This document shows positions 25,655 to 33,624 of a stretch of 64,000 bases of DNA, piece after piece. The notes beneath the pieces are model-generated. The model ran no database searches, was not told the origin of the DNA, and saw only the letters and a list, made by a program, of their open reading frames with translations. Made by a program: the position numbers and the translations under genes. Numbering within the stretch: position 1 is the first letter of the stretch; each line of letters opens with the position of its first letter. The DNA lies in the NCBI GenBank assembly GCA_041395865.1, contig JAWKZQ010000014.1, positions 4,197-68,196 of the forward strand, given 5' to 3'. This DNA is from IMCC2047 sp041395865. GTDB taxonomy: Bacteria > Pseudomonadota > Gammaproteobacteria > Pseudomonadales > IMCC2047.

Positions 25655-25674
25655 GTTACGTTATAACATTAAAC
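25655..25674. promoter_or_regulatory. Candidate Zur box
   Basis: GTTACGTTATAACATTAAAC has the core GTTATAAC palindrome of gammaproteobacterial Zur sites (consensus around GTTATNNTATAAC). It lies 19 bases upstream of the DUF2796 start codon, in the position expected for zinc repression. Confidence 0.6.
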
Positions 25675-25762
25675 AAAGACGATTTCCAATTCCTCTTTAC
25701 CAAACGTTCTTCAATCCCGGCACACACATTGCCATCAGGCTACCCATTACCTTTTGCCCAGC

Positions 25763-25797
25763 AAAAAAAAACGGGGATGGCCTTTCGGCCACCCCCG
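25763..25797 (-). terminator. Rho-independent terminator of the amine dehydrogenase gene
   Basis: On the minus strand, CGGGG-GTGGCC pairs with GGCC-ATCCCCG (25772-25797) around a four-base loop and is followed by nine T (25763-25771). It lies 47 bases beyond the stop codon of the large flavoprotein gene. Confidence 0.9.
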
Positions 25798-25844
25798 CTT
25801 TCTTGAAGTTAATAAGACTAAATCTTATCGATTGTCTTACTGAC

Positions 25845-28055
25845 TTACAGACGGAACTCCAGTCCATCGTTATCGCCTGGGTTGTAAGCAACACCCCAAA
25901 CCTTCTGCTCACGTTTGAACGGTTTCTGGTGCTGTGGATCTTCATCTTCGATCTCACGCGCCAGACGGTGTCCGTCAAATGTAGCATCAGCGATGATACG
26001 TGGAGCTTCAGCGTCACCGATAACCCAAACGTCTTCCACGCCGTTAGCTGCCCACTCGTCCTTACGAGCTTTCAGTTCACGGTACAGGGAGTCGTTAGAC
26101 TTACGGCCAGTGATCAGGATCACAGTATCGCACTCGATCTTCTTGTGCGATTTGTTCTCGTCACGAGGCAGTTTGCCTGGACCACGGTAGTCACGCTTAG
26201 AGCCTTCTGCCCAGATGTTGATGTATTCAACAGCACCATCTTCGATCTTAGACACAGAGCTCTCACCGATAACCGTAACACCCAGCTCGTGCAGACGACG
26301 GTGCATGTTAGGTCCTTCCAGCGTGTAGTGCATGTAAGCGCCTACTTCTACGGAAGAGATGATAGTTACGTTGTGACCTGCAGCAGCGTATTTTTCAGCA
26401 ATAGATGGGCAAGTGTAGTAAGGGTCGTGGTTAACGATAACTACGTTCTTACCAACTTCTTTCTTGCCTTCGTATACTTGCTCTGGTGTCAGCTGGTTTG
26501 GCTTGCTGGCATCAGCACCTTCAATGGCAGAGTGAGTCATCCAGTTTTCACCGTCAGTTGCCCACTTAGCACCGGTTGCAATAACGATACGCTCAGCACC
26601 GTACTCCAGACAGTCATCAGCAGTCAGAGGCTTCTGGCTCAGAGCCAGCTGGCTTTGCTTGTTCTTCTTCAGCAGTTTGGTGATTTGAGTTTCACGGTAG
26701 TCACGGTGGTAACCCCACTCACCCAGGCCAGGCAGGCCAGCAACGTCGTTTACATAACCGCCAACCTTGTCGCGAGTATCGACACAGTGAACGGTGTAGC
26801 CACGTTCCAGCAGTACACGAGTACATTCAGAACCAGCAGGACCAGCACCAACAACCAGAACAGTCTTGTCAGACTTAGCTGGCTCGAATTTCTCTGGGTG
26901 CCAGCCACGACGGTATTCTTCTGCAGCGGTAGCATTCTGAGTACAGATGAATGGAACACCACCCATTTCCCAGCGAGAAATACAAACGTTACAACCGATA
27001 CAGACACGAACGTCGTCCAGACGGCCTTCTTCGATTTTCTTAGGCAGGAATGGATCAGCGATAGATGGACGTGCCGTACCGATCAAGTCAACAACACCGG
27101 CTTTAACAACTTCAACCATCTTGTCAGCTTGCGTGTAACGGCCTACACCTACAACAGGCTTGTTAGTGTGTTTCTTAATGAACTTAACCCAGTCATTTTC
27201 GTGACCGGAAGCGTAGAAACGAGAAGGACCCGCATCTTCACCCCATTCAGCGATATCACCGATGGTTACGTTCCACATATCCAGGTAGTCAGAAGCTTGT
27301 TCTACGAAACGCAGCGTATCAACTTCCAGCTCCAGGCCAGCATCACCGTACAGGGTATCAATCGCACAACGAGTAACCAGTGCAACAGAGTCGCCAACGC
27401 GCTCACGGATACCTTCCAGTGTTTCGATCCAGAAGCGAGCACGGTTTTCCAGGCTACCACCGTATTCATCAGTACGACGGTTGTAGTATGGGTTCAACCA
27501 CTGCATTGGACCGTATGCGTGAGCACCGTATACGTCAACGATATCGAAACCAGTATCGCGAGCACGCTCAGCAGCATCTGCATACTGACGTTGCAGACGT
27601 TTCAGTTCGTCTTTGTCAGCTTCGTGAGAGTAAGTGAAGCCAGGACAAGCAGGAACAGTACCGAATTCAGAAGCGTACTGAGAAGGCGTACGAGAAATAG
27701 TACGAGCTTCCAGGCCAGGACCGTGAGGACCCGCATAGAACAGCTCACAACCCGCCAGCGCACCGAATTCGTGCAGACGATCAACCATCGCCTTCAGGTT
27801 GCGCATATCACCTTCGTCCCAAATACGAGCGGTAATACGCAGCGTGTCATCACATTCAGGGTGGATAGAACACTGCTCAGTGTTAATCGCACCAAAGCCA
27901 CCTTCGGCTTTCATGCCACGGTGAGCCATTTGGAAACCAGGGTAGTTAGTACCCGCACCGATACAGTGTGGTACTTGGTAGAAACGGTTTTTAACCGTCT
28001 TGGTACCAATTTGAACAGGCTCGAAAAGAATATCGTACTTAGGATCTCTTGCCAT
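25845..28055 (-). CDS. Dimethylamine/trimethylamine dehydrogenase family flavoprotein, probably dimethylamine dehydrogenase
   Basis: A 736-residue cytoplasmic Fe-S flavoprotein, close along its whole length to methylotroph trimethylamine dehydrogenase (TMADH, 729 residues), which oxidatively demethylates methylamines and passes electrons to ETF. N-terminal TIM barrel: QVPHC has the Cys that covalently holds FMN (Cys30 in TMADH), and YGAHAY keeps the active-site Tyr/His/Tyr. The 4Fe-4S ligands are CIGCNVC plus a Cys 13 residues on (near residue 370). ADP/NAD-binding domains follow (VLVVGAGPAGSE; IVIATGAK). The substrate-bowl residues at TMADH positions 60, 74 and 105 are Gln, Thr and Phe, as I recall for dimethylamine dehydrogenase, rather than Tyr, Ser, Trp. 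Strong GGAGGAG ribosome site. It stands alone; no ETF or amine genes are nearby. Base use differs from neighbours. Confidence 0.88.
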   Translation of the reverse strand: MARDPKYDILFEPVQIGTKTVKNRFYQVPHCIGAGTNYPGFQMAHRGMKAEGGFGAINTEQCSIHPECDDTLRITARIWDEGDMRNLKAMVDRLHEFGALAGCELFYAGPHGPGLEARTISRTPSQYASEFGTVPACPGFTYSHEADKDELKRLQRQYADAAERARDTGFDIVDVYGAHAYGPMQWLNPYYNRRTDEYGGSLENRARFWIETLEGIRERVGDSVALVTRCAIDTLYGDAGLELEVDTLRFVEQASDYLDMWNVTIGDIAEWGEDAGPSRFYASGHENDWVKFIKKHTNKPVVGVGRYTQADKMVEVVKAGVVDLIGTARPSIADPFLPKKIEEGRLDDVRVCIGCNVCISRWEMGGVPFICTQNATAAEEYRRGWHPEKFEPAKSDKTVLVVGAGPAGSECTRVLLERGYTVHCVDTRDKVGGYVNDVAGLPGLGEWGYHRDYRETQITKLLKKNKQSQLALSQKPLTADDCLEYGAERIVIATGAKWATDGENWMTHSAIEGADASKPNQLTPEQVYEGKKEVGKNVVIVNHDPYYTCPSIAEKYAAAGHNVTIISSVEVGAYMHYTLEGPNMHRRLHELGVTVIGESSVSKIEDGAVEYINIWAEGSKRDYRGPGKLPRDENKSHKKIECDTVILITGRKSNDSLYRELKARKDEWAANGVEDVWVIGDAEAPRIIADATFDGHRLAREIEDEDPQHQKPFKREQKVWGVAYNPGDNDGLEFRL

Positions 28056-28602
28056 CTTTGTAACTCCTCCAATACAACAATTTTGTATGGTTGATTTTTA
28101 TTTTCTAACATCTGACATTCGCCTCCCATACCGGAAGAGCCGCTACTAAAAGCAAACGTCAAAAGCCTTGTTGACCCAGCTCCCAGGGGAGCCGACTCGA
28201 TTAATGATCAGTAAAGAAATTTGAAGTCTACACCGGCATCATGCCACATGCGTGACCAACAACTCAGTGATTTCGCCAAGTGAGACCGGGGGCTGCGTGC
28301 CGAAGGAGGCGTCCCCTTTAAGCACATAGATCAATCCGGATTGAGTAAATCACTTGCCTCTTTCTACTTCGGCCAATCTTAAGCTGGCCTTTATCCCCTT
28401 CACCAATTCGTATAGTTTTTCTGCCCACCCATTACACCTAAAGGGTACGCCCAGAGATTTATATCAACTTTCATACTGCTCTTCAACCACCATGTTGCTC
28501 TTTTCCTCAGCAACAGGGCTAATCGAGCGAAGCTTTCAGCAAATCGAGACTATACAAGAGAGGATATTTTAGTAGCGGTTTATTTCGCTCGAACTTGCTT
28601 TG
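28056..28602 (-). other. Long leader/intergenic region upstream of the amine dehydrogenase
   Basis: About 550 bases with no convincing gene. On the minus strand it holds a GGAGGAG ribosome site just before the start, a palindrome GCTCCC-AG-GGGAGC (28179-28192), GGCATCATGCC (28235-28245), a possible hairpin with GGGG/CCCC arms (about 28288-28318) and the perfect 14-bp palindrome TCAATCCGGATTGA (28331-28344). These could be operators or a structured leader. I did not find an unmistakable promoter. Confidence 0.45.
28331..28344. promoter_or_regulatory. Perfect 14-bp palindrome, possible operator
   Basis: TCAATCCGGATTGA is a perfect palindrome 276 bases upstream of the amine dehydrogenase start. 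Its position fits a regulator site for that gene, but the binding protein is unknown and no regulator gene lies beside it. Confidence 0.4.
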
Positions 28603-28638
28603 AATCAAAAAAGGCCGCTTTTGCGGCCTTTTTTGATT
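28603..28638. terminator. Strong bidirectional Rho-independent terminator
   Basis: AATCAAAAAAGGCCGC and GCGGCCTTTTTTGATT are perfect 16-base arms around TTTT. The A- and T-runs serve both strands. It ends the minus-strand pilus operon (pilE stops at 28653). Confidence 0.93.
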
Positions 28639-28652
28639 CAGCTGTGTTTTCG

Positions 28653-29075
28653 CTACCAGCAGAAATCTGGATTTAAAGGTGCTTTCACACCCCGGTTATT
28701 CAAAGTTAAATTACCGCAATCAGGATCTACAGGAGCGGGAGTGCCTGTCAAAAGAAAGGTGTTGGGAGTTGCATTAACCGTAACAGTATAAAACCCTCCA
28801 TCACTTACATCGCTCCCAGCACCCATCCCGAGATTCGTCAAGGTGGCCGCATTACCCGTAATGCCTGTCGCATATCGTCCAAATCGTGTAAAATGCCGCT
28901 CTTGGGCTTGTGCGACACGCATCAGCAATTCTTTCCCATCAGCACGGCGTGCTTTACGAACACTGTCCTGGTATGAGGGGTAGGCAATCGCTGCCAGAAT
29001 AGCCACCACCAATACCACAATCATCAACTCAATCAGCGTAAAGCCGCCATTTCGTTTAAATTGCTTTATTCGCAT
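28653..29075 (-). CDS. pilE: Type IV minor pilin PilE
   Basis: A 140-residue prepilin with a short basic leader ending in Gly and the class III signal NGGFTLIELMIVVLVVAILAAIAYPSYQDSVRKARRADG (cleavage before Phe, Glu+5 kept), followed by a small globular head with two cysteines (DCGNL and the last CW) likely forming the D-loop disulfide. The ATG at 29075 follows GGGAG at the right distance; a longer frame to 29129 lacks a pilin leader. Last gene of the fimT-pilVWXY1Y2E order known from Pseudomonas, where these minor pilins prime pilus assembly at the inner membrane. Confidence 0.9.
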   Translation of the reverse strand: MRIKQFKRNGGFTLIELMIVVLVVAILAAIAYPSYQDSVRKARRADGKELLMRVAQAQERHFTRFGRYATGITGNAATLTNLGMGAGSDVSDGGFYTVTVNATPNTFLLTGTPAPVDPDCGNLTLNNRGVKAPLNPDFCW

Positions 29076-29088
29076 TAATCTCTCCCAG

Positions 29089-29403
29089 CTACTCATCAGC
29101 AATCCAAATATCCCGAATAGTAGGTACATTGCTATTAACAGTCTCGGGACTCACTTCAAATTTAACAAAGCGGCCTTCTCGCAAAGCAAAGTCCGTTTCA
29201 AGACCCGCCTTACCATGCACTTTCAGATCCAGTGCCAAGCGATAGACCCAATCGTTAACAATCAACTTCCTGGCATTAAGGTCAACGCCATCAATGCGCC
29301 CGCCAAACTCCTCACTGTTGTCCTGCATATCGTCCTCAGCCATTGCCGGCTGAATACATAGCAAAACTGCGAAACAAAAAATAACCCTTCCAAGCTTTTT
29401 CAT
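29089..29403 (-). CDS. pilY2: PilY2-like type IV pilus protein
   Basis: A 104-residue exported protein with a signal peptide (VIFCFAVLLCIQPAMA) and a small beta domain (GGRIDGVDLNARKLIVNDWVYRLALDLKVHG). Position between pilY1 and pilE and size match PilY2 of Pseudomonas (about 115 residues). The function of PilY2 in pilus biogenesis is poorly defined. Gaps to pilE (13 bases) and pilY1 (40 bases) show a single transcript. Confidence 0.75.
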   Translation of the reverse strand: MKKLGRVIFCFAVLLCIQPAMAEDDMQDNSEEFGGRIDGVDLNARKLIVNDWVYRLALDLKVHGKAGLETDFALREGRFVKFEVSPETVNSNVPTIRDIWIADE

Positions 29404-29443
29404 CAGCTTAACTCTCCCGTTAATATGTCAGCTTCAAGCAGGC

Positions 29444-32400
29444 CTAATACTCCAAGTGGGTCCATGAGATCCTTCTTGAACGAATACCTGAACCTGAACG
29501 AACCGACCCCGCTGACAGGTTACCTTTAGAGTCAGGCGTTACTCTCAACAGTTTATTTTTGTCGCTGATAATAAAACGAGAGGCCGCCGGAACACCACCA
29601 ATCTTCGAACCTGCAACCACCGGCTCATTGGAAAAGTCCCCATCATTATCAAAGTCGACAACAGCAAACCCCGGCATTCCACCTGTCAACATATCAACAT
29701 TCATTAACCAGCCGTCACCACCACCGCTACAGCTGCTGGTTGAGGGAATTAAGGTATTAAAGAACGCAATACTTCCCACAACCGCAGGGTTTACAACAAC
29801 ACGCTCCTTAGACACAGGAAGGTCAATACGCCAGCCATATTCTGCATTTAGGTCAGCAGGGTTGTAGTTCACGGTATTACTCGTCCCGGTACGTCTGCCC
29901 GGTGAACTTTCAGTGAAACTCTGCGCAACCAGATTCGCCCTTCCTAGTGGCGTCGTACGCGGAGACAGCCCATAAGTACCCCCATCCCAGACACCGTAGA
30001 AGCTCTGCGTGTCCGTGGAGTTATTATCAGAGGCTGTGAGGTATTGCCCGGTGCCAAAATACACCATGACATTAGGCGCTGTACTGGCGAGATTCTTGAC
30101 AGGGTGCTTGGTCAACGCAGGCTTGGATGTAATTGGCTGACGGTTTACCGCCTTACCACCGCTGGTGCAGGTGCCCGAAGTACAAGCCTGGAATACCGGC
30201 ATTGGATTGCTGCCAGCATCGCTATAGGCAACCGCCCAATTTCCCGACGAAGCATCACTGACGTCAAACGCCCACATGTTACCTTGCAAATCGCCGGCGT
30301 AAACACGGTCTACAATGACATCGCCATTCAAATCAGCAAGCGCCGGCGTTGAAAGCCCGTTACAATCGCTGCCAAGATCAGAGCAATCGTTGTTTACCAT
30401 GCTGCCTGCCTGAGTATCCAGAATGACGGTACCACTACCGTCCAGATAATGGATAAATAGCTTGGCTCGCCCATCACCATTGGGGTCATTGTTATAACCG
30501 TTGCCAAAAATGGCCGCCCACTTACCGTTGGCCATTCTTCCAAACTGAATTTCACTAAAAGTGAACCCTAAATCATTATGGGTAAACTCCCACATAGGGG
30601 CCACACTTGCAGTCGCTTCCGTGAGCTTGGTCGGGTCGGTAATATCCAGCGCGAATAAACCTTTGCCGCCTCCGCGCAACCCTCCTACCAGGACTGTTTT
30701 CCAGGCACCGTTAACAAAAACATCCGCTACAGAAGGGGACAAATCCACATAATATCGGTGGTTATAGCCGTTTTCTGCCAGCGAGTGTAAACCTTCACCC
30801 GAGGCATTAGAGAAAACAAGCCCGGGCATATAGGCAAACACCTCTTCCCCATCACTCGATACACCATCGGCATCAAACACATGCAGCATGCCGTCATTCG
30901 CCCCCACATAAACACGCCCCGGCCGCTGATCGTGCGCTGACCTAAAGCTGGAATAGAGATTGCCAGCACCTTCCAAGTCGTCCGGAAATGGAATATTCGG
31001 CACCCCGACATACACCGGACTTGAATGCACAATATCACCCATTCGGTGACCTTTGCGGGGCCTGAATTGCCCTGCATTCTCCCCCTCATTCGCTGCATCA
31101 CCACGCAGATACGCCACCAGACTCTGACCAAAGGCTTTGTTAGCCGCGATTTCGCCAGCTACCCCAGTATTTGACGGAAAAGGAGCATTGCTCAGAAGGT
31201 CATCAACCTGAGTGCCACCAATATCTGTTGCAGCCAGGCTGTTATAGTCAGAAGGCCAGGCAAAAGGCACGCCCGTGCTGCCATTAAAAGTCACAATCTG
31301 GCGGGGTGAATTGATCAGGTTACGCGCATCCAGGAGCGTCCCCGCATCCCAGGCGAGGGCCGTATTACCATCGGAATCAATAGTAAAGGCGCGAAGATTG
31401 CCGTGCCAGCCATCTGAATTAAAGCTGGCCTGGAACACCTGGCTGTTCGCCTGGATGCTGGTGGAGTTAAAGGATACCGCTGCCGCTGTACCCTCACGGT
31501 TTTGAATATCGCTGATAGCCGCATCAAGACTATTAATTAATGTATCAGGGTCTTTCGCACTGAGGAAAAGACCGCGCCCGTTATAGGCCGCATGGCGCAT
31601 ATCATCAATCGTTCTGAGGTTATCGGCCGAAGGAGTCGGCCAGTTGAAACTGCTCGCACCCGGAGCCGGCCCTGCGCTCAATGTCCCGTTTACGCCAAAA
31701 GCCACCGTGTAAGTCACCATGTGCTGGGCGTTATTGGTATCAACCCCCTGTATCGCCGGCACTTCGTCCGCAAGCGATGCATTCAAGTCGGTTTCATAAT
31801 ACTTCATTGCCACATCAGCCAGCGTATCGCTCACCGAGTCGGCATAAGCGCCGCCATCCCAGGGGCCTGCACCATCGGCATCGGTATTGCCAACGGAAGG
31901 GCTGCCGCCGTTCCAATACCCATCCGACATCAGAATGGTGAAGTTTTGCTGGCAGGTGCCGCCCTGATTGGCCGGCAAAATAGGACTTGAGGGTGTTGCC
32001 CCCCCAAACAGATCACCAACACCGCCCGAACCGGCAAAATAATTGCCCGCATTGCGCAGCGTTTGCCTGAGCGGCGTACCGCCAGTGGAGTTGATTCGGA
32101 ATAACTGCCGCATCAGGGTATTTTTATTGCCCTGCGCAGTGGCATTGACTGGCAGCGAAATATCGTCGACATCCTTAACCTCGGTACCCACACTATTGTT
32201 GTCATGCAAAGTTCCCAGGCCCATCCGGGACGTTGACTTGGCGATAATTTCAGACAGCGCCTTTTTGGCCACGTATTCGCGTTTACGGTAGTAGCTGTAC
32301 CAGTTGGCATAGTTCGTCCGCTCGGTGGCATTTAGAGTACTGACAAAAACCCAACGGGGGTCGTTCTGGTTGATCATGGCGGGAGCGCGTGACGAAAAAC

Positions 32401-32944
32401 CGTTGCCATTCATGCCTGAAACGGACGGACACTCACCCGCGTCGTAAACCCCGTCACTGTCAGCATCCACCCACACCCCGTATACCGCCGAATACCCTGT
32501 GCCATCGGCATTCAGCAGGTTGGTCGTTCCCGACGACGGGTTATAGGGGTTCCAACGCGCCGCGGAGAGGCTTTGATTTTGGTAGGCTGCACCATTCGTG
32601 TCGACACCCGCCCAGGGCGTATAGGTGGTAGCCGGGTTATAGGCCATGGCATTATAACCGGCACAGTGCTCCAGATCCTCGGTGCTGTCATTCGGTGAAA
32701 AATCGAGGTTACCACTGTTGCTCCCTGAACCGTGCGCAGCCAGCGCACCGTTGGTTTTCAACACTTCCCAGTCCATACTGCCGGAGTCATCCACCACAAA
32801 CAAAATATTCGGCTGCACGGCGGATGAGAGAAACAAGGGGCTGTCGGCCAAGGTCCCGGGCGCGGCAACCACACCGCCGGAACCGGCTGAAAAGTAAGCC
32901 GCACAAAATGCTGTCCACAGGTATTTATTTTTTAAATTTTTCAT
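29444..32944 (-). CDS. pilY1: Type IV pilus tip/adhesin protein PilY1
   Basis: A 1166-residue secreted protein. The start ATG at 32944 follows AGGAA. Signal peptide (residues about 5-28), then an N-terminal von Willebrand A domain with MIDAS motif VVDDSGSMDWE, a long middle region, and the C-terminal modified beta-propeller of PilY1 (about residues 640-1050) with GAVFVGANDGMLHVFDA-like repeats. A calcium-binding loop DLNGDVIVDRVYAGD matches the site that controls PilY1 action in Pseudomonas, and DFDNDGDFSNE near the C-terminus looks like a second loop. PilY1 sits at the pilus tip with the minor pilins and governs extension, retraction and surface sensing. Confidence 0.92.
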   Translation of the reverse strand: MKNLKNKYLWTAFCAAYFSAGSGGVVAAPGTLADSPLFLSSAVQPNILFVVDDSGSMDWEVLKTNGALAAHGSGSNSGNLDFSPNDSTEDLEHCAGYNAMAYNPATTYTPWAGVDTNGAAYQNQSLSAARWNPYNPSSGTTNLLNADGTGYSAVYGVWVDADSDGVYDAGECPSVSGMNGNGFSSRAPAMINQNDPRWVFVSTLNATERTNYANWYSYYRKREYVAKKALSEIIAKSTSRMGLGTLHDNNSVGTEVKDVDDISLPVNATAQGNKNTLMRQLFRINSTGGTPLRQTLRNAGNYFAGSGGVGDLFGGATPSSPILPANQGGTCQQNFTILMSDGYWNGGSPSVGNTDADGAGPWDGGAYADSVSDTLADVAMKYYETDLNASLADEVPAIQGVDTNNAQHMVTYTVAFGVNGTLSAGPAPGASSFNWPTPSADNLRTIDDMRHAAYNGRGLFLSAKDPDTLINSLDAAISDIQNREGTAAAVSFNSTSIQANSQVFQASFNSDGWHGNLRAFTIDSDGNTALAWDAGTLLDARNLINSPRQIVTFNGSTGVPFAWPSDYNSLAATDIGGTQVDDLLSNAPFPSNTGVAGEIAANKAFGQSLVAYLRGDAANEGENAGQFRPRKGHRMGDIVHSSPVYVGVPNIPFPDDLEGAGNLYSSFRSAHDQRPGRVYVGANDGMLHVFDADGVSSDGEEVFAYMPGLVFSNASGEGLHSLAENGYNHRYYVDLSPSVADVFVNGAWKTVLVGGLRGGGKGLFALDITDPTKLTEATASVAPMWEFTHNDLGFTFSEIQFGRMANGKWAAIFGNGYNNDPNGDGRAKLFIHYLDGSGTVILDTQAGSMVNNDCSDLGSDCNGLSTPALADLNGDVIVDRVYAGDLQGNMWAFDVSDASSGNWAVAYSDAGSNPMPVFQACTSGTCTSGGKAVNRQPITSKPALTKHPVKNLASTAPNVMVYFGTGQYLTASDNNSTDTQSFYGVWDGGTYGLSPRTTPLGRANLVAQSFTESSPGRRTGTSNTVNYNPADLNAEYGWRIDLPVSKERVVVNPAVVGSIAFFNTLIPSTSSCSGGGDGWLMNVDMLTGGMPGFAVVDFDNDGDFSNEPVVAGSKIGGVPAASRFIISDKNKLLRVTPDSKGNLSAGSVRSGSGIRSRRISWTHLEY

Positions 32945-33000
32945 ACTGCGTTCCTCGGGGCGGTTCAGCACACTCGCTACCAGCCCTTTAACTCCAGATC

Positions 33001-33624
33001 CTACAGGGTGATTCGAAAGGTACTTTGCACCAGATAGCGGGCGTTGGTGTTTTCACCCCAGCCCACCGCGGTAATTCGAAAGGCATAGTCCCTGACGTCC
33101 GGCTGCTGCGAATTGACAATATCCAGCGAGTCCTGGCTGGCATCCTCACTGACCCGACCCAGGTACTCAATCATATAACGGGGGTTTTGGGCTACCAGTT
33201 GACCCTTTGGGCCATCAGGGTCAATCGCAGCCACACCATTCACCTCGACACTATTTGTATTGTCCCAGTCACCGTCATCAAACACATCAAGCACCGGCGC
33301 ATTGAGCACACCGTAGCGTGAATACAAACCTGCCGTTCCGTCCCAAAACTGAGCCATATTGGACGCATTAACATTTGCTGTATTTGCCAACCAGGTTTCC
33401 GCAGCACGCACCGCAATTTCGGCCGCCTGGGAGGCCACCATCGACTGACGCGCATGGCTGGCCATGCGCTCCTCAAGTGTCAGGGCGCTCATTGAGTTCA
33501 CCCCCAGCACCGTGAGGATCAGCAGTATGATCAGGCTGATCGCCAGTACCGAGCCACGCTGCTTTTTACTGCCAGCCAAGCCCTGTTGTTTGCTGTTTAA
33601 ATTAGTCATCATGTTCACGCCCAT
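33001..33624 (-). CDS. pilX: Type IV pilus assembly protein PilX
   Basis: A 207-residue minor pilin-like protein of the PilX/GspK group. The N-terminal hydrophobic helix is RGSVLAISLIILLILTVLGVNSMSALTLEERMASH, and the QRGSVL/LEERMA pattern is characteristic of PilX. The leader lacks the usual Phe at +1. Its ATG overlaps the stop of pilW (TAATG). In Pseudomonas PilX is part of the minor-pilin priming complex with PilY1. Confidence 0.88.
   Translation of the reverse strand: MGVNMMTNLNSKQQGLAGSKKQRGSVLAISLIILLILTVLGVNSMSALTLEERMASHARQSMVASQAAEIAVRAAETWLANTANVNASNMAQFWDGTAGLYSRYGVLNAPVLDVFDDGDWDNTNSVEVNGVAAIDPDGPKGQLVAQNPRYMIEYLGRVSEDASQDSLDIVNSQQPDVRDYAFRITAVGWGENTNARYLVQSTFRITL

Noticed and set aside
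25803..28094. A 763-codon open frame on the plus strand opposite the amine dehydrogenase
   Set aside because: It is the stop-free mirror of a gene with strong codon bias; the minus-strand product matches a known enzyme across its whole length and the plus frame has no ribosome site or family resemblance.
28230..28262. Possible sigma-54 promoter (TGGCATG...) before the amine dehydrogenase
   Set aside because: The -12 GC element is missing at the required spacing, so the match is only partial.
28354..28572. A 72-codon frame in the amine dehydrogenase leader
   Set aside because: No ribosome site, no family resemblance and low-complexity composition; treated as noncoding.
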